Below are positions 21,805-32,170 of a DNA stretch of 32,610 nucleotides, one piece after another (position 1 is the first letter of the stretch; the number at the start of each line of letters is the position of its first letter). The notes beneath the pieces are model-generated. The model was not told the origin of the DNA. It saw only the letters and a program-made list of their open reading frames with translations, and searched no databases. Origin of the DNA: Welwitschia mirabilis (taxonomy: Eukaryota > Gnetophyta > Gnetopsida > Welwitschiales). Where the stretch lies: NCBI GenBank assembly GCA_051453625.1, contig JBOZIK010000001.1, positions 137,335,627 to 137,368,236 of the forward strand, written 5' to 3'. The position numbers and the translations under genes are program-made.

Positions 21805-22280
21805 TTATGTTAAATAATGTAAAAAGATATAACACTTAAATATTTATAAGTTCAAGTAAAAGATTTAATTTTTAAATGAGGAGTGGAAGTAAATATTTTT
21901 TTTGAGAAGGATACAAATAAGCATTAATGATCAATGGAGTTTTAGAATTTTCACTTAATAAGATATATTTTAAACCATTGGGTAAATATTTAAGTTGCAA
22001 ATCATGATTATTACTTATTGTTATTAAATAACTATCTTGATGTAAAAGGTTTTTAATAGATTTAATATGTTGAATCTTATGATCATAAAGGGGTTTAAGT
22101 ACTTATGTATTTCTTCATTCAAGTTGTTGCATAAAAGTTTTTGATTAATATTGCATGGGTTGAAGGATTTTAAGGTATGTAAGATAGTGTAACACTCTTC
22201 ACCATTATTGAAGAAAGTAGAATTATTTAAGGAATTGGTCCTTTCTTCCAAGGGATGATGTTGGCCTAAGATGAAAGATA
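21805..22280 (-). pseudogene. Ty3-gypsy protease-RT linker of the second interior
   Basis: Collinear with about 15,965-16,450 of the first interior. It begins at the equivalent of the RT N-terminal edge (tatgttaaataatg against tatgttaaacaacatg), so RT, RNase H and integrase are deleted. The open stretch at 22,024-22,251 on the minus strand is the linker itself and includes ECYTILHTLKSFNPC. It joins block X2 on the left and the first protease copy on the right. Confidence 0.7.
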
Positions 22281-22284
22281 TAAC

Positions 22285-22735
22285 TTGTTATTTAATTCCT
22301 AAATCATCTTTCATGTCATTTTTAGTAGTATGAAATACTTTAATTCTAAACTTATTACTTCCCACATGAGACTTCATTGTTCTTGTATATGTGTATATAA
22401 TAGACTAGGCTATGACATAAAAGGATATTTTTCGAAGTAAAGTGTATCCTTCATTATGTTCAACCTTAATGGTGATTAAATCTATGGGATAAAAGGCTTC
22501 TTCCATTTGTATAACCAAGTATTTAATCATTCATATGGGCCATTTTATTATAGAATTCACCAATTCTAATGTAATGTTAGTGGATTCCATTTTCCCTTCC
22601 AATCCAAATTTATTACAAATATGTAGTGAAATGATGTTCACACTTGCTCCTGTGTTAATTAACACTTTATTTATCTTTTTATTTCCCTAAAAACCAACAC
22701 ATATAGTGATCTTATTAAGGCCTTTAAACCTAGAA
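22285..22735 (-). pseudogene. gypsy protease copy 1 of the tandem array
   Basis: The minus strand reads KVLINTGASVNIISLHICNK then FGLEG. This is the best preserved active-site region in the window: the DTGASVN box with only its Asp changed to Asn. The C-terminal block (equivalent of LLL.RP...T..VID) follows toward 22,400. It continues into the linker on the left, so it is the copy at the natural 3' side of the array. Confidence 0.85.
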
Positions 22736-23040
22736 CAAATTTAAATTTAAAAAATAGAATTTCTAAAAGTAAAATAAATTTAAATTTGTAAGAAAAACAA
22801 GATTGTAAGAAAACCTAAATTATAATATAACCCAATTGGATAACCAAATAACTACTTGTATACCACAAGGATAATCACATGGTTGTAAGTAAATCTCAAT
22901 TGNNNNNNNNNNATTGGAGATATAATAAAATATTACTTCAAATGAAAAACTTAAAATAAATTCAAATACTTATCTAAGTAGTGACAATTTTATAAAGCAC
23001 TTAAAGCCTTTTATAATAATTGCACCAAAATATTATGATA
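22736..23040 (-). repeat. gypsy leader + PBS copy in the array (unit 1)
   Basis: About 300 bp that also occurs at 23,496, 24,256, 24,991 and 27,930. The shared order is aaagtaaaa..aaatttaaat, cccaattggataa, a gtaagta(g/a)atctcaattg block, and a PBS-like end near 23,010-23,025. A 10-N gap at 22,903-22,912 interrupts it; attg occurs on both sides of that gap. Confidence 0.75.
22903..22912. other. 10-N gap
   Basis: The other leader copies run through this point without extra bases (for example 24,405-24,425), so the gap may contain nothing. Confidence 0.9.
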
Positions 23041-23495
23041 TGTATTTATGTTCTTAAATGCCTCAATCATATCCCATGTCCTTTATAATGACATCATAAA
23101 CTCTAATACTAAACTTATTCTTTCCCACATAATACTCCATCATTCTTGTGCATATCTATAACACAATGAACTATGACATAAAAGGATCATTCTAGAAGTA
23201 ACGAGTATCCTCCATTATGTTTAACCTAAATGATGATCACATCTATAGGATACAATGCTTTTTAAATTTATATATTCAAGTCTTTAATCACTTCTATAAG
23301 CCTTTTGATTTTAGCATCCATCAATTTCAACACAATATTAATGGGTTTTATTCTTTTTTTCAATTAAATTTCTTACAAATATGTAATGGCATGATGTTCA
23401 CATTTTTTCCTATGTCAATTAAATCCTCTTTGATCCTTGTATTTCTTTCAAATAGAAAACATATGATGGAATCCTCAAGATATTTGAATTAGAAC
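23041..23495 (-). pseudogene. gypsy protease copy 2 of the tandem array
   Basis: The active-site region on the minus strand is DLIDIGKNVNIMPLHICKKF: Asp and Gly of the box are kept, Thr and Ala are changed. The plus-strand reading frame at 23,217-23,492 is its shadow. Left end: the taatactaaacttatt block near 23,104. Confidence 0.8.
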
Positions 23496-23805
23496 ATTTC
23501 AAAAAATAAGGTATAATTTTAGAAAACAAAATTTCTAAAAGTAAAAATGACTTAAAATTTTCAATAAAAGTAACATTTTAATAAAACTAAATTAGAATAT
23601 AGCCTAATTATATAATAAAAAAATCACTTGTGAATCATAAGGGTATTCAAATCATTACAAGTAGATCTGAATTAAGGGTTATGATATAATAAAACTTTAA
23701 ATAAATAACTCAAAATGAATTCAGATATTTAGTTAATTAGTGATAATATTTTAAAGTTCTTGAGCCTTTTCTTGGTAATAACACTAACATGTTGCAAATG
23801 TATTT
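23496..23805 (-). repeat. gypsy leader + PBS copy in the array (unit 2)
   Basis: Same order of blocks as the other leader copies. The PBS-like end near 23,770-23,785 (tcttggtaataacactaaca) is more decayed than the terminal one. Confidence 0.75.
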
Positions 23806-24255
23806 TTGTTCTTCAATGCCTAAATCATATTCCATTTACTTTTTAATAGAATCAAAATCTTTAATGATGAATTCTTATTTACCACATGACACTTCATCAT
23901 TTTCATGTGTATATATATAACATAATGCACTATGACACACAAAGCTCTTTATGAAACTAAAGGATATTTTTCATTGTGATTAACCTCAATGATGGTTACA
24001 TCTATACAATAAAAGTTTTTTTAATTTATATAACCTAGTATTTAATCATTCCTAGAGGCCTTTTTATTTTAGCATCTATCAATTCCAATACAATCTTAGC
24101 AGATTAATTTTTTTCAATCCAAATTTATTATAAATATGTAGTGGAATGATTTTTACCCTTGCTTGTATGCTAATTAAATATTTTATCTTTTTTCCCCCTC
24201 TAAGATAACACATGAATTCATCTCCTTTAGGCCTTTGAAGCTAATACATTTTAAA
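23806..24255 (-). pseudogene. gypsy protease copy 3 of the tandem array
   Basis: The minus strand reads YLISIQARVKIIPLHIYNKF, where the DTGA box is now SIQA. The flanking IIPLHIY.KFGL block is intact. This is the most damaged active site of the five. Confidence 0.8.
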
Positions 24256-24550
24256 AATCTAAAATATAATGTTAGAAAATAAAATTTCCAAAAGAAATTT
24301 TAATTTGCAAGAAAAGTAAGATTATAAGAAAATTAAATTAGAATATAACACAATTAGATAATAAAACAATCACTTATAGACCACAAGAATAATCAAGTAG
24401 TTACAAGTAGATCTCAGTTGGAGGTATAATACAATACTACTTTAAATAAAAAAGTTAAAATAAATTTGAGATACTTACGTGAGTAGTGATAATCTTCTAA
24501 AGTGGGTGAAGGCTTTCCTGATAATGGAACCAAGATGCTATAGTGCACAT
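24256..24550 (-). repeat. gypsy leader + PBS copy in the array (unit 3)
   Basis: Leader blocks are in order. The PBS-like end is near 24,517-24,530 (cctgataatggaacca). A plus-strand open frame crossing it (24,479-24,661) is a shadow. Confidence 0.75.
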
Positions 24551-24990
24551 TTGTGTAATATGTATGTCATCCCACATCTTCTTTTTAGTAGCATCAAAAA
24601 CCCCAATACTAAACTTCTTATTTTCCATATGATACTTCATCCTTCCCATGCATGTATATAGTGAAAAGGGCTATCGAATAAATGGATCTTTCTAGAAGTA
24701 AAGGGTAACAGTTATTATGTTCAACATTAATGATGATTACATCTATATGATAAAAGGATTCTTTAACTTATATAACTAAGTCTCTAATCACTTCTATAAA
24801 GCTTTTTATTATAGCATCCATCAATTACATTAGTAGGTTTTATTCTTCCTGTAATCCAAATATTTTGTAAATATGTAGTGGAAATGTGTTTACACTTGAT
24901 CCTATGTTAAATAAATATTTTTAAAATCTTTGTATTCCCATATTAAACAACAGATACAATGATCTTCTTAAAGTCTATGAACATAGAATA
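24551..24990 (-). pseudogene. gypsy protease copy 4 of the tandem array
   Basis: The minus strand reads YLFNIGSSVNTFPLHIYKIF followed by GL. The Asp of the box is Asn, the Gly is kept, and TGAS is now IGSS. Confidence 0.8.
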
Positions 24991-25295
24991 TTTTAGAAAA
25001 TAAGAAATAATTTAAAATATAAAATTGATAAAACTAAAAGGAATTTAAATTGAAAAGAAAATTAAGATTTAAAATAAACTAAATTACAATATAACCCAAT
25101 TACATAATTAAACAACCACTTGTAGATAATATGGATAATCAAATGATTGTAAGTAGATCTCAACTAGGGAAGTAATATAATACTATAAATAAATAACTTG
25201 AAATGAAATTAAGATATTTACCTTAGTAGTAATAATATTCTAAAGTACTTGAAGCCTTTCTTAGTAATGGTATCAAGATGTTATAGGATGTATTT
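24991..25295 (-). repeat. gypsy leader + PBS copy in the array (unit 4)
   Basis: Leader blocks are in order. The PBS-like end at 25,261-25,275 (ttagtaatggtatca) is followed by tgttatagg, equivalent to the LTR edge at 28,231. Confidence 0.75.
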
Positions 25296-25745
25296 ATGTT
25301 ATTCAATGCTTAAATCATATCTTGTATTAATTTTAGTAGCATCCAAAACTTTAATACTAATCTTCTCATTCCCCACATAATACTTCATCATTCCTGTGGA
25401 TGTATTTATAACACAATTGGATTTGGCATAAATGGATCTTCCTACAAGTAACAGGTATCCTTCATTATGTTTAATCTCAACAACGAGTACATCTGTAGGA
25501 TAAAATAATTATTTAATTTTCTTAGCTAGGCATTTAATCACTCTTATAGGCCTTTTTATTATAGTGTCAACTAATTCCAACATAATCTTAATGGCTTCTA
25601 TTCTTTCTTTCAATTCAATATCCTTATAAATATGTAGGTAAATGATGTTAATGCTCTCATCTATATCAATTAAATATTTATTTATCTTTGTTTCTAACTT
25701 AAAACAACACATATGATGACCATCCTAGGGTCTTTAAACCTAGTA
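25296..25745 (-). pseudogene. gypsy protease copy 5, adjoining gag
   Basis: An open minus-strand stretch (25,509-25,712) carries YLIDIDESINIIYLHIYKDI, then LELVDTIIKRPIRVIKCLAK. This fits ALIDTGASVNLIPLHVYKKL and the following L.LADR..K.P.GV.EDV.VK block. Asp is kept; TGA is changed to IDE. It has the longest continuous protease frame here. On its right the sequence passes into gag rather than a leader copy, so it sits at the natural 5' side of the array. Confidence 0.85.
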
Positions 25746-27930
25746 AAGTTTTGCATAACCATGTTAGAAAGAGATTAAGCTATGAATAATTTTTTAAGTA
25801 TGGTTTTGTTTTGCTATATTCTCACTAAGTCCTTTCATATTTTATTTTATTTTGAATTATCACATAGAATTTTCCAAAATGATAAGTTGATATTAACATA
25901 TTACATAATTCCCTTAAGATAATTATCACAGGTTGGATTAGTTTTTAATCTCATCAGCTAGGTAATAGTAGTTTCTTTTCTTTATCATTTACAAGTTAAA
26001 GGGAAATTTAATTGGTTAAGGATTTCTATGTCTTATTCATGAGTTACATCCTTGTCTTATTGTAATAATTGGAAGCGTCTTCTTGGGAGTGGCATCATGT
26101 CCACTTCTTATCATTAAATTCCAATCTTTCAACATATCATTAGGATTTTGAATAGTTTCAATTATAAGTAAGCCTTAAGATCCTTGATTCCTTAGAATGG
26201 TTTGTTGAAGGATTTATATAATATTCTCTATGTTCTTATTTTGAGTTTTCATATTATTCTTGCTTATCTCATGCACCTTCATCAATTATTCAATGGGATC
26301 TCTAAGGGGATTAGTCTTGAAAAAGTTAAAAAAATTAGACTAAAATTATTATTTCTGAACTTATTATTGAATAAAGGCTTGAAGGTCATTGAAGGTTTAT
26401 TATTTATTGGCTGATGTTATTTATTATTTCTATAACTATTTGGCTTTTATTTAAATGCATAATTTTTCTCATAAATTAACTCTCTATAATTGGATAGGGT
26501 AAAAGATTCTTTAATAGAATGGAAATCATATTCATATTTGTTATAATGAGATTAAAAAGTTAAAGGCTAAAAATTAATGATTTAGTATTTTAGCATTAGT
26601 TAAGGATTTTATTTATCTCTTTAATATGCAAGTAAGGTCCCTAATCACATTGTTGAAGTTGGATTACTCTTCATGTTAAACCTTCTTTAAACATTTAAGC
26701 ATTTGGCCTATCATGCTTGCCTCCTTTGGAGTTAGGTTTGGCCATGTTTAGCTTATCTCCAATAGTGTTTATACACATTTTGAAGTATAATTCAAAGTTA
26801 AGTTAATCAACTTACATTTACTTGTAAAATTTACTAATTTCTTCATTTGACTAATCAGCTCACTATAAAAGTGATTAAGAAGTCCTTCCTTAGAGAACAC
26901 ATTAATCATATTTGATGAGGCAGCTACTAAGAATCTATTATAAGTTTTTACACAATCTTCATGAGGGAGTTTTGAAAATTTGCTTGCCTCCTTTTTTATT
27001 CTCTTAATGATTGATTCACTTATGAACCTTTTAATACAAGCATTATGCACTTGATTCCCACTCTTAAGGCTTTTGCAAGAAATGATCTTAAGTAAGTCTT
27101 TAGTCTTACATCTAGGGGTAAATGAAAAGATGATCATATAGGTTATAATGATGATTGTTTCCTTTTAATTTTTAGATGTAATAATGAGTTATTTCACTTT
27201 GGCTAATTATTGAAAAGGGTATTCCTCATCTTCACATAAAACTATTAGATATGCATTTAGGTTCTTAAGTTCTACATCAACTCTAGGTGATAATTCAAAG
27301 GGCGTTTTTACTTCTTTTCTTTTATTAGTACTTCTATCTTTAAAAGCTTAGATTCTCTTAAAAGAGGATGCCACTTATTTATAGGATTATTGAATGCAAT
27401 AGAATGCTTAAAAGAAAAAGGATTAGAAGAAGAAAATTTGGAATTTCTATCAAGAATAGGATTATTACCAAAAAATTTTAAATGTCTAGAAATAGAAATA
27501 TGTAAATAAAAAAGAAATAATGAAAAATCATCTTGATTAATTCTAGAAATAAGCTTTTCTTTCTCATGTTGGATTTTTAAATGAAAATCCACCAAAAATT
27601 CTTTAATGGCTTCTTCAAGAAATCTCTTTTTTTTATTTTTTTTGCTTTTTCTTTAGTTAGTATTTTTCATTTTGCTGCATGACCAAATGATGTTAAATAA
27701 AACTTATCTACATCCAACTAGAAATAATTTTTAGGAACCACAAAGGGGAAAGGAGGAGATTCAACCAAATGGATGTAAAATTCACTTAAATCATATAAAT
27801 CATAAAGTATAGGCCAAGATTGTTATCATCAAATATGATAATTCCTAAGATCACATGAAGTGTAAGGGTAGACCTAATGAGCAAGGACAATTTTCTTCTC
27901 AAGAGTGTAGATCAAGAATGATAATCTATT
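25746..27930 (-). pseudogene. gypsy gag region
   Basis: This lies between protease copy 5 and the terminal leader, where gag belongs. The best part is a continuous minus-strand stretch at 26,769-27,137 (122 codons) containing ACIKRFISESIIKRIKKEAS, KFSKLPHEDCVKTYNRFLVA and then GLLNHFYSEL. It resembles the retrotransposon gag capsid signature (F...FFP......R..I..F.Q...E...E...RF......CP.HG......FY.GL). A second open stretch at 27,308-27,595 (95 codons, lysine- and serine-rich) would fall in the N-terminal part. I could not find a CCHC zinc knuckle between the capsid part and protease. Gag would form the particle shell; this copy is broken. Confidence 0.65.
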
Positions 27931-28208
27931 AAAATAAAAATTATGCATAAAATTATAATTTAAAAAAATAAAATTATTTCAAGTAAAAAGAAATTAAATT
28001 TATAAGAAAAGTAAGATTGCAAGAAAAGTAAATTAGAATATAATCTAGTTTAATAATGAAACAATCACTTATATAAAATAAGGGTAATCAAATGATTGTA
28101 ACTAGATCTCAATTAGATATATAATACAATAATACTTGAAGTNNNNNNNNNGTAATGAATTCAAGATACTTACTTGGGTAGTGGCAATCTTTTAATGTCT
28201 TTGATTCC
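27931..28208 (-). repeat. terminal gypsy leader (5' untranslated region)
   Basis: This copy of the ~300-bp leader sits between gag and the PBS, its natural place. Blocks match the four internal copies. A 9-N gap (28,143-28,151) interrupts it; internal copies suggest some ten to twenty bases are missing there. Confidence 0.75.
28143..28151. other. 9-N gap
   Basis: Falls inside the leader between acttgaagt and gtaatgaattc. The other leader copies have an aataaataactta-type stretch here. Confidence 0.9.
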
Positions 28209-28227
28209 TCCCCCAATAATGGTTCCA
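28209..28227 (-). promoter_or_regulatory. primer-binding site, tRNA-Asp-like, decayed
   Basis: The minus strand reads TGGAACCATTATTGGGGGA. The complement of the plant tRNA-Asp 3' end is TGGCGCCGTTGCCGGGGA. Five of the seven differences are G-to-A or C-to-T, as expected from cytosine deamination. It lies next to a TG/CA-type LTR edge at 28,231. Athila elements typically use tRNA-Asp. Confidence 0.6.
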
Positions 28228-28230
28228 AGA

Positions 28231-28420
28231 TGTTGTAGTGCATATTTATGATCTTTAATCTAAGATATGTCAATTAAACTTTTAGCACAATACCTAAAAA
28301 TATTATCATAAACTTATACAACAACATGCTTCTATAGTGGGACCAACCCAAATGTTGTAAACTAGTGAATACTTACAAAAAGATTTAGAAAATTGATTTG
28401 TAATAAAAAATACATTTTTT
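28231..28420 (-). mobile_element. inner end of the gypsy 5' LTR, truncated
   Basis: The LTR edge reads tgttgtagtgcatatttatg on the plus strand, directly after the PBS. A few tens of bases of this edge also follow each internal leader copy. How far the LTR extends right is not clear; the unrelated plus-strand LTR follows by about 28,640. Confidence 0.45.
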
Positions 28421-28639
28421 ATTTTGATAATTGATAAATGAAATTAAAAGAAACATAATGATGATGTAATGAATAGGAAGGCAATCATGAAATGGATACA
28501 AGCTTAAGTACAATTAACAAATCAATTAACCAACTTATTATTATCTTAATTAGTCCTTATAATCTATATCAATTACTAGTTAATATTACTTAGTTGTAAT
28601 CAACATAAAATATAAGAAAGATAAGAGAAAATAATATGA

Positions 28640-28930
28640 GAGAATAAATTTACTTAATAATTTATTAATTAATTAAATTAAGTATATTTAGTGACAAGTA
28701 ATGAATATTCAATGAAATAATCTTATTCTAATATGAAGGTACCCCTTCTCATAAGATAGATGAATGCTGAGACTTATACATACCATGGTTCCACAACTAA
28801 GGACTCATGGAAACTCTAATGATGTATTTATCTATGTAAGCAAGGTCTTTATGAAATAATTGAGAAAGGAGAAATCAAATCATTTTTAATAAATCTTATG
28901 TATCAATCTTGATACCCTAGTTTCTCAGCA
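28640..28930 (+). mobile_element. 3' end of a plus-strand LTR
   Basis: The sequence ends ctcagca (terminal CA at 28,929-28,930), two bases before a Met-type PBS. The stretch from about 28,660 also resembles the fragment at 7,340-7,600. The left terminus was not found, so the start given here is a minimum. Confidence 0.6.
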
Positions 28931-28932
28931 AG

Positions 28933-28945
28933 TGGTATCAAAGCC
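28933..28945 (+). promoter_or_regulatory. primer-binding site, initiator-tRNA-Met type
   Basis: TGGTATCAAAGCC differs at one position from the classic plant PBS TGGTATCAGAGCC (again G to A). It is placed two bases after an LTR-type CA. Confidence 0.8.
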
Positions 28946-30060
28946 ATATTTTGCTCCTTGGCCTGGCTCTAATGGCTACTTTTATTTTTAAAAGAACTAT
29001 TTTCTTTAAATATTTTTTAAAAGGACATTATTATTTTTTAAAAATTTTCTCTCCCAACGTTTATATTTCTAACTATTACTATTCTATTTTAAATTTTTTT
29101 TAATTTTTTATTTTTTGATGCTTTTCTTTATTGAGCTAGAGAAAGGCCTTGCATTGACCTATCTTAGTGCATTCTTGTCTAAGCTGATGTTCATTGTTGC
29201 TACCATTAGCTTTTGTCTTACCTACATACACTCCACTTAGCACCTATCTCATGTTTTCATGCTTATGTTATTTTCTGTTGTTCTTATGCATCATGCCTAC
29301 ACACTCTGGCCTTTGTTGTGTAGAGGTGAAGTAGATCTTCCTTGTTCGACTACTCATCTATTCTTTGTCAATCTCGATAGACCTCTCTATTAGGTTATGT
29401 TTCCTTTTATTTCCACTTATACTACCTACATGTACACTGTCTTTCATACTCACCACCACCTTGCTCTTTACAAGCCTCATTCCATCGACCTGTCTCATGT
29501 TTACTGCTTACTATCACTATTGCTTGTGTTAGATCTCTACTTTATCTAGCTTGTAGTATGTTTGTAGCACCCACATGATTTCTTTGATCACTCTGCTATC
29601 TACTCTAGTGGCTTACTAGCCATTACCACTGCTATTTACCTTTGACATCCTACCATGATTTGTCATCATCACTGGTGCTCACTTATGTTGCTTACCCCAC
29701 TGTTTAGAGCTCTTTGCTTCCTCAACTTTATGTGCCTATCTATCTCTTATGTATTCCTTATAATCAATGACACACCATACCAATATCTCTTGTACCTCAC
29801 TATTGAGTTGCTTGAGTATTTCTCCATCAAGTTTACTACTAATTCCAAAATCTTCATGTCTACCTACAAGCCAATTACCATACCTTTTTTCTTACCTTTG
29901 TGCTATGAATCATATTTTGTATCTTCCATATATCTTTCCTTTATCTCATTTTCTTCATTTGAAACCTTACTATTGAAAGACGATTTAGCATCCTTATTTC
30001 AAAGTTTCTTATTTTGTCAAGGAAAGAAATATAAGCTAATGGAGTTGATCTAGGTAATGG
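28946..30060 (+). mobile_element. pyrimidine-rich leader/interior after the plus-strand PBS
   Basis: From about 29,100 to 29,900 the plus strand is strongly C+T rich and less decayed than the rest of the window, with more C and several CpGs (for example 29,056, 29,346, 29,375 and 29,480). Such strand-asymmetric leaders occur between PBS and gag in some plant LTR elements. The 132-codon frame at 29,655-30,053 consists mostly of Phe, Leu, Ser and Ile, as any pyrimidine-rich strand would. I do not call it a gene. No gag, protease or RT motif follows in the window. Confidence 0.4.
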
Positions 30061-32170
30061 CTATAACATTTCCACATTTAACATTGATTGCACATATATA
30101 AAAAATATCTAAAATCATATAACTTCTAGAATCTCCATCTCATATCTAGAATACTATTTTTTCTTATGAAAACACTATCTTAATTCTTGAGAAAGCAGTG
30201 TCCAAGAAAGAAAGTCAATGTTCATTTAAAAAAAAGAAAAATCAAGTGGGCATAATACTATTGTAGAATCTCTGGTTATTCCTCTAATCTCACCTAAAAA
30301 GTAATGCAACACACACCTACAAACCACCTAACTATAATGTTTTATTATATTTTTAGAGTTTCTTTATTTTATACACATGTAGAATGACCATTTAGTTACT
30401 TACCCATAATCTGTGTTCATAGATATGCATATAGCTAAGTTGTTGCTCAACCATTAGCTTAGTTTTGCACACATAGGGATTTTTTTATTTTGGCTATTTT
30501 TGAGCTTATTTTGGTATTTTTATCTTAATTTCTTGAGTTCTTTGGAATTTGTAATACTTTTAATCCCCTAACTCAATTTTTTAGCAAATGAAAATTAAAA
30601 ACAACACTATAGTGAAACTCCATTAATCCACAAATTTCAAAAGATAGAGTAACTAATTTAATGGCCAGATTTACTAAAATTGCTAAATTTTATTTTAAAT
30701 TTAAATGTGTTAGAACATTATACAAATAAGATATCCTATAAATAAACTTATAAGTAATCAAAAATTAGTTAAGAAAATTTCCAAATAGAGAAGTTAAAGA
30801 AAAGTAATCACGAAAAGCATCTTCTAATTTTACCTTTTTCATTTCAATTTATGTTTTCTACAATCATCATTTATTTATTATTTTAAAAATTTTAATCTAA
30901 TTGGGCANNNNNNNNNNNNNNNNNNNNNNNNNNNNNNNNNNNNNNNNNNNNNNNNNNNNNNNNNNNNNNNNNNNNNNNNNNNNNNNNNNNNNNNNNNNNN
31001 NNNNNNNNNNNNNNNNNNNNNNNNNNNNNNNNNNNNNNNNNNNNNNNNNNNNNNNNNNNNNNNNNNNNNNNNNNNNNGACTAAATTTAATTGGTCATAAC
31101 ATAATGTGCTTTTAAAGAGGAGATATTTTTATTTTTGTTTTAATCATTCTTCTTATATTCAATACATTTTTATGCACATAAGGGACCATTAGCTGATTAG
31201 CCTAATCGAGATAAATCTTATCCTCGTAAAATGCTTATAAAATAATTAACTAGGTATGAAAGTAGATTTCATCTTAATTTAACCATATTTTCCCCTTAAA
31301 ATACCTTAATTAAAATGAAACCTTAACAAGTTAACTCAAAAATAAGCAAAACTTATTCTTGAAAAACTACAAGTAAACTTAAATTGCACCTATTTCATAA
31401 TAATAATGTGATTAATTATTAATACTTTATTCTCTTAGGGTCATCAACTAGATCATATAATCTTAAGAACTGGTAGGTGGAAGGAAGTGGAGGATGATTA
31501 GTGATGTTTATTAGATGGAGCCAAATCAAGAGTGATGGAAGATAAAAGTAAATGTGATGATGGTTTATTTAGTGAAGTGGGTGGCACGTAGGATTTTATA
31601 ACTAAAAATGTTTAAGATGATGACTACAAATGTGGAAATGTTTACAAGGGTTTATATGAGAAAGGGCACCAAACACAAAATTTTTAATAATTTTTAATTT
31701 TCTTAAATCAAAATTTATTTTAAAAGAAAAATTCACACTAAAATGAAAATCTAATCTAAATGCGTGCAATGAAACAAAAAATTTTTCAAGCTCTATCCCA
31801 AGGTATTACAAATGTGAAGTCTTAAAATAATAAATGCAATGTTCAAATAATGACTTAAAATTATATAAAGCATTCAAAGAGGATATCAAACCCCTATAAA
31901 CATTTATGCATGAATTTATAAAAACGAAAAGAACATTAACACTAGAAGAAAAATTTATTTGTTTGAAACTAGTAATTTTATAGCTCTTAACCTATTTTTA
32001 TTTACTAAACATTTTATGCAAGATCTCATCTTTAGGTGAAAACAAAGGTAAAGTGGAAACCATCGTAATTGAATGATCTTGAAGAAAGGTATCAGAAGAT
32101 GATTTCAAAGGTGTGGATTTGTCTTCATTATAAAGGTTCAAGTCTTGCTTATAAGGTAAAGATAAGAATG
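30061..32170. other. no recognised feature
   Basis: About 2.1 kb of AT-rich sequence, interrupted by 170 N. Neither strand showed a motif I recognise, a repeat of other parts of the window, or an open frame worth calling. A short C/T-rich to G/A-rich change occurs near 31,440-31,660 (tggatgattagtgatg and similar). Confidence 0.4.
30908..31077. other. 170-N gap
   Basis: The edges read ctaattgggca and ttaattggtca. They are similar but not identical, so an edge overlap is possible but weak. The 60-codon frame across it is only N. Confidence 0.95.

Larger units (their letters stand above)
22285..25745 (-). repeat. five-unit head-to-tail array of protease + leader, ~750 bp period
   Basis: The taatactaaact-type landmark recurs near 22,338, 23,104, 23,862, 24,604 and 25,352 (spacings about 766, 758, 742 and 748). 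A second landmark (cattatgttcaacctcaatg type) recurs near 22,451, 23,210, 23,973, 24,712 and 25,460. Four of the five protease copies are followed by a leader+PBS copy and a few bases of LTR edge before the next protease C-terminus. All copies share one orientation. Confidence 0.88.

Noticed and set aside
23217-23492. 91-codon plus-strand frame as a gene
   Set aside because: It is the reverse shadow of protease copy 2.
22285-25745. CRISPR-like or satellite array
   Set aside because: Units are about 750 bp and carry protease coding remnants and PBS sites, so they are transposon-derived. They lack short direct repeats with unique spacers.
26202-26414. 70-codon plus-strand hydrophobic frame
   Set aside because: It lies inside the minus-strand gag region, has low-complexity Leu/Ile composition and no motif.
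28972-29103. Short frame beginning ATGGCTACT just after the PBS as the start of gag
   Set aside because: Only 43 codons of Phe/Leu/Lys/Tyr low-complexity sequence before a stop, with no gag motif.
29655-30053. 132-codon plus-strand frame as a membrane protein gene
   Set aside because: It lies in a C+T-rich strand, where Phe/Leu/Ser/Ile codons dominate and stops are rare by composition. The nested second frame (29,767-29,976) is equally open. No family motif.
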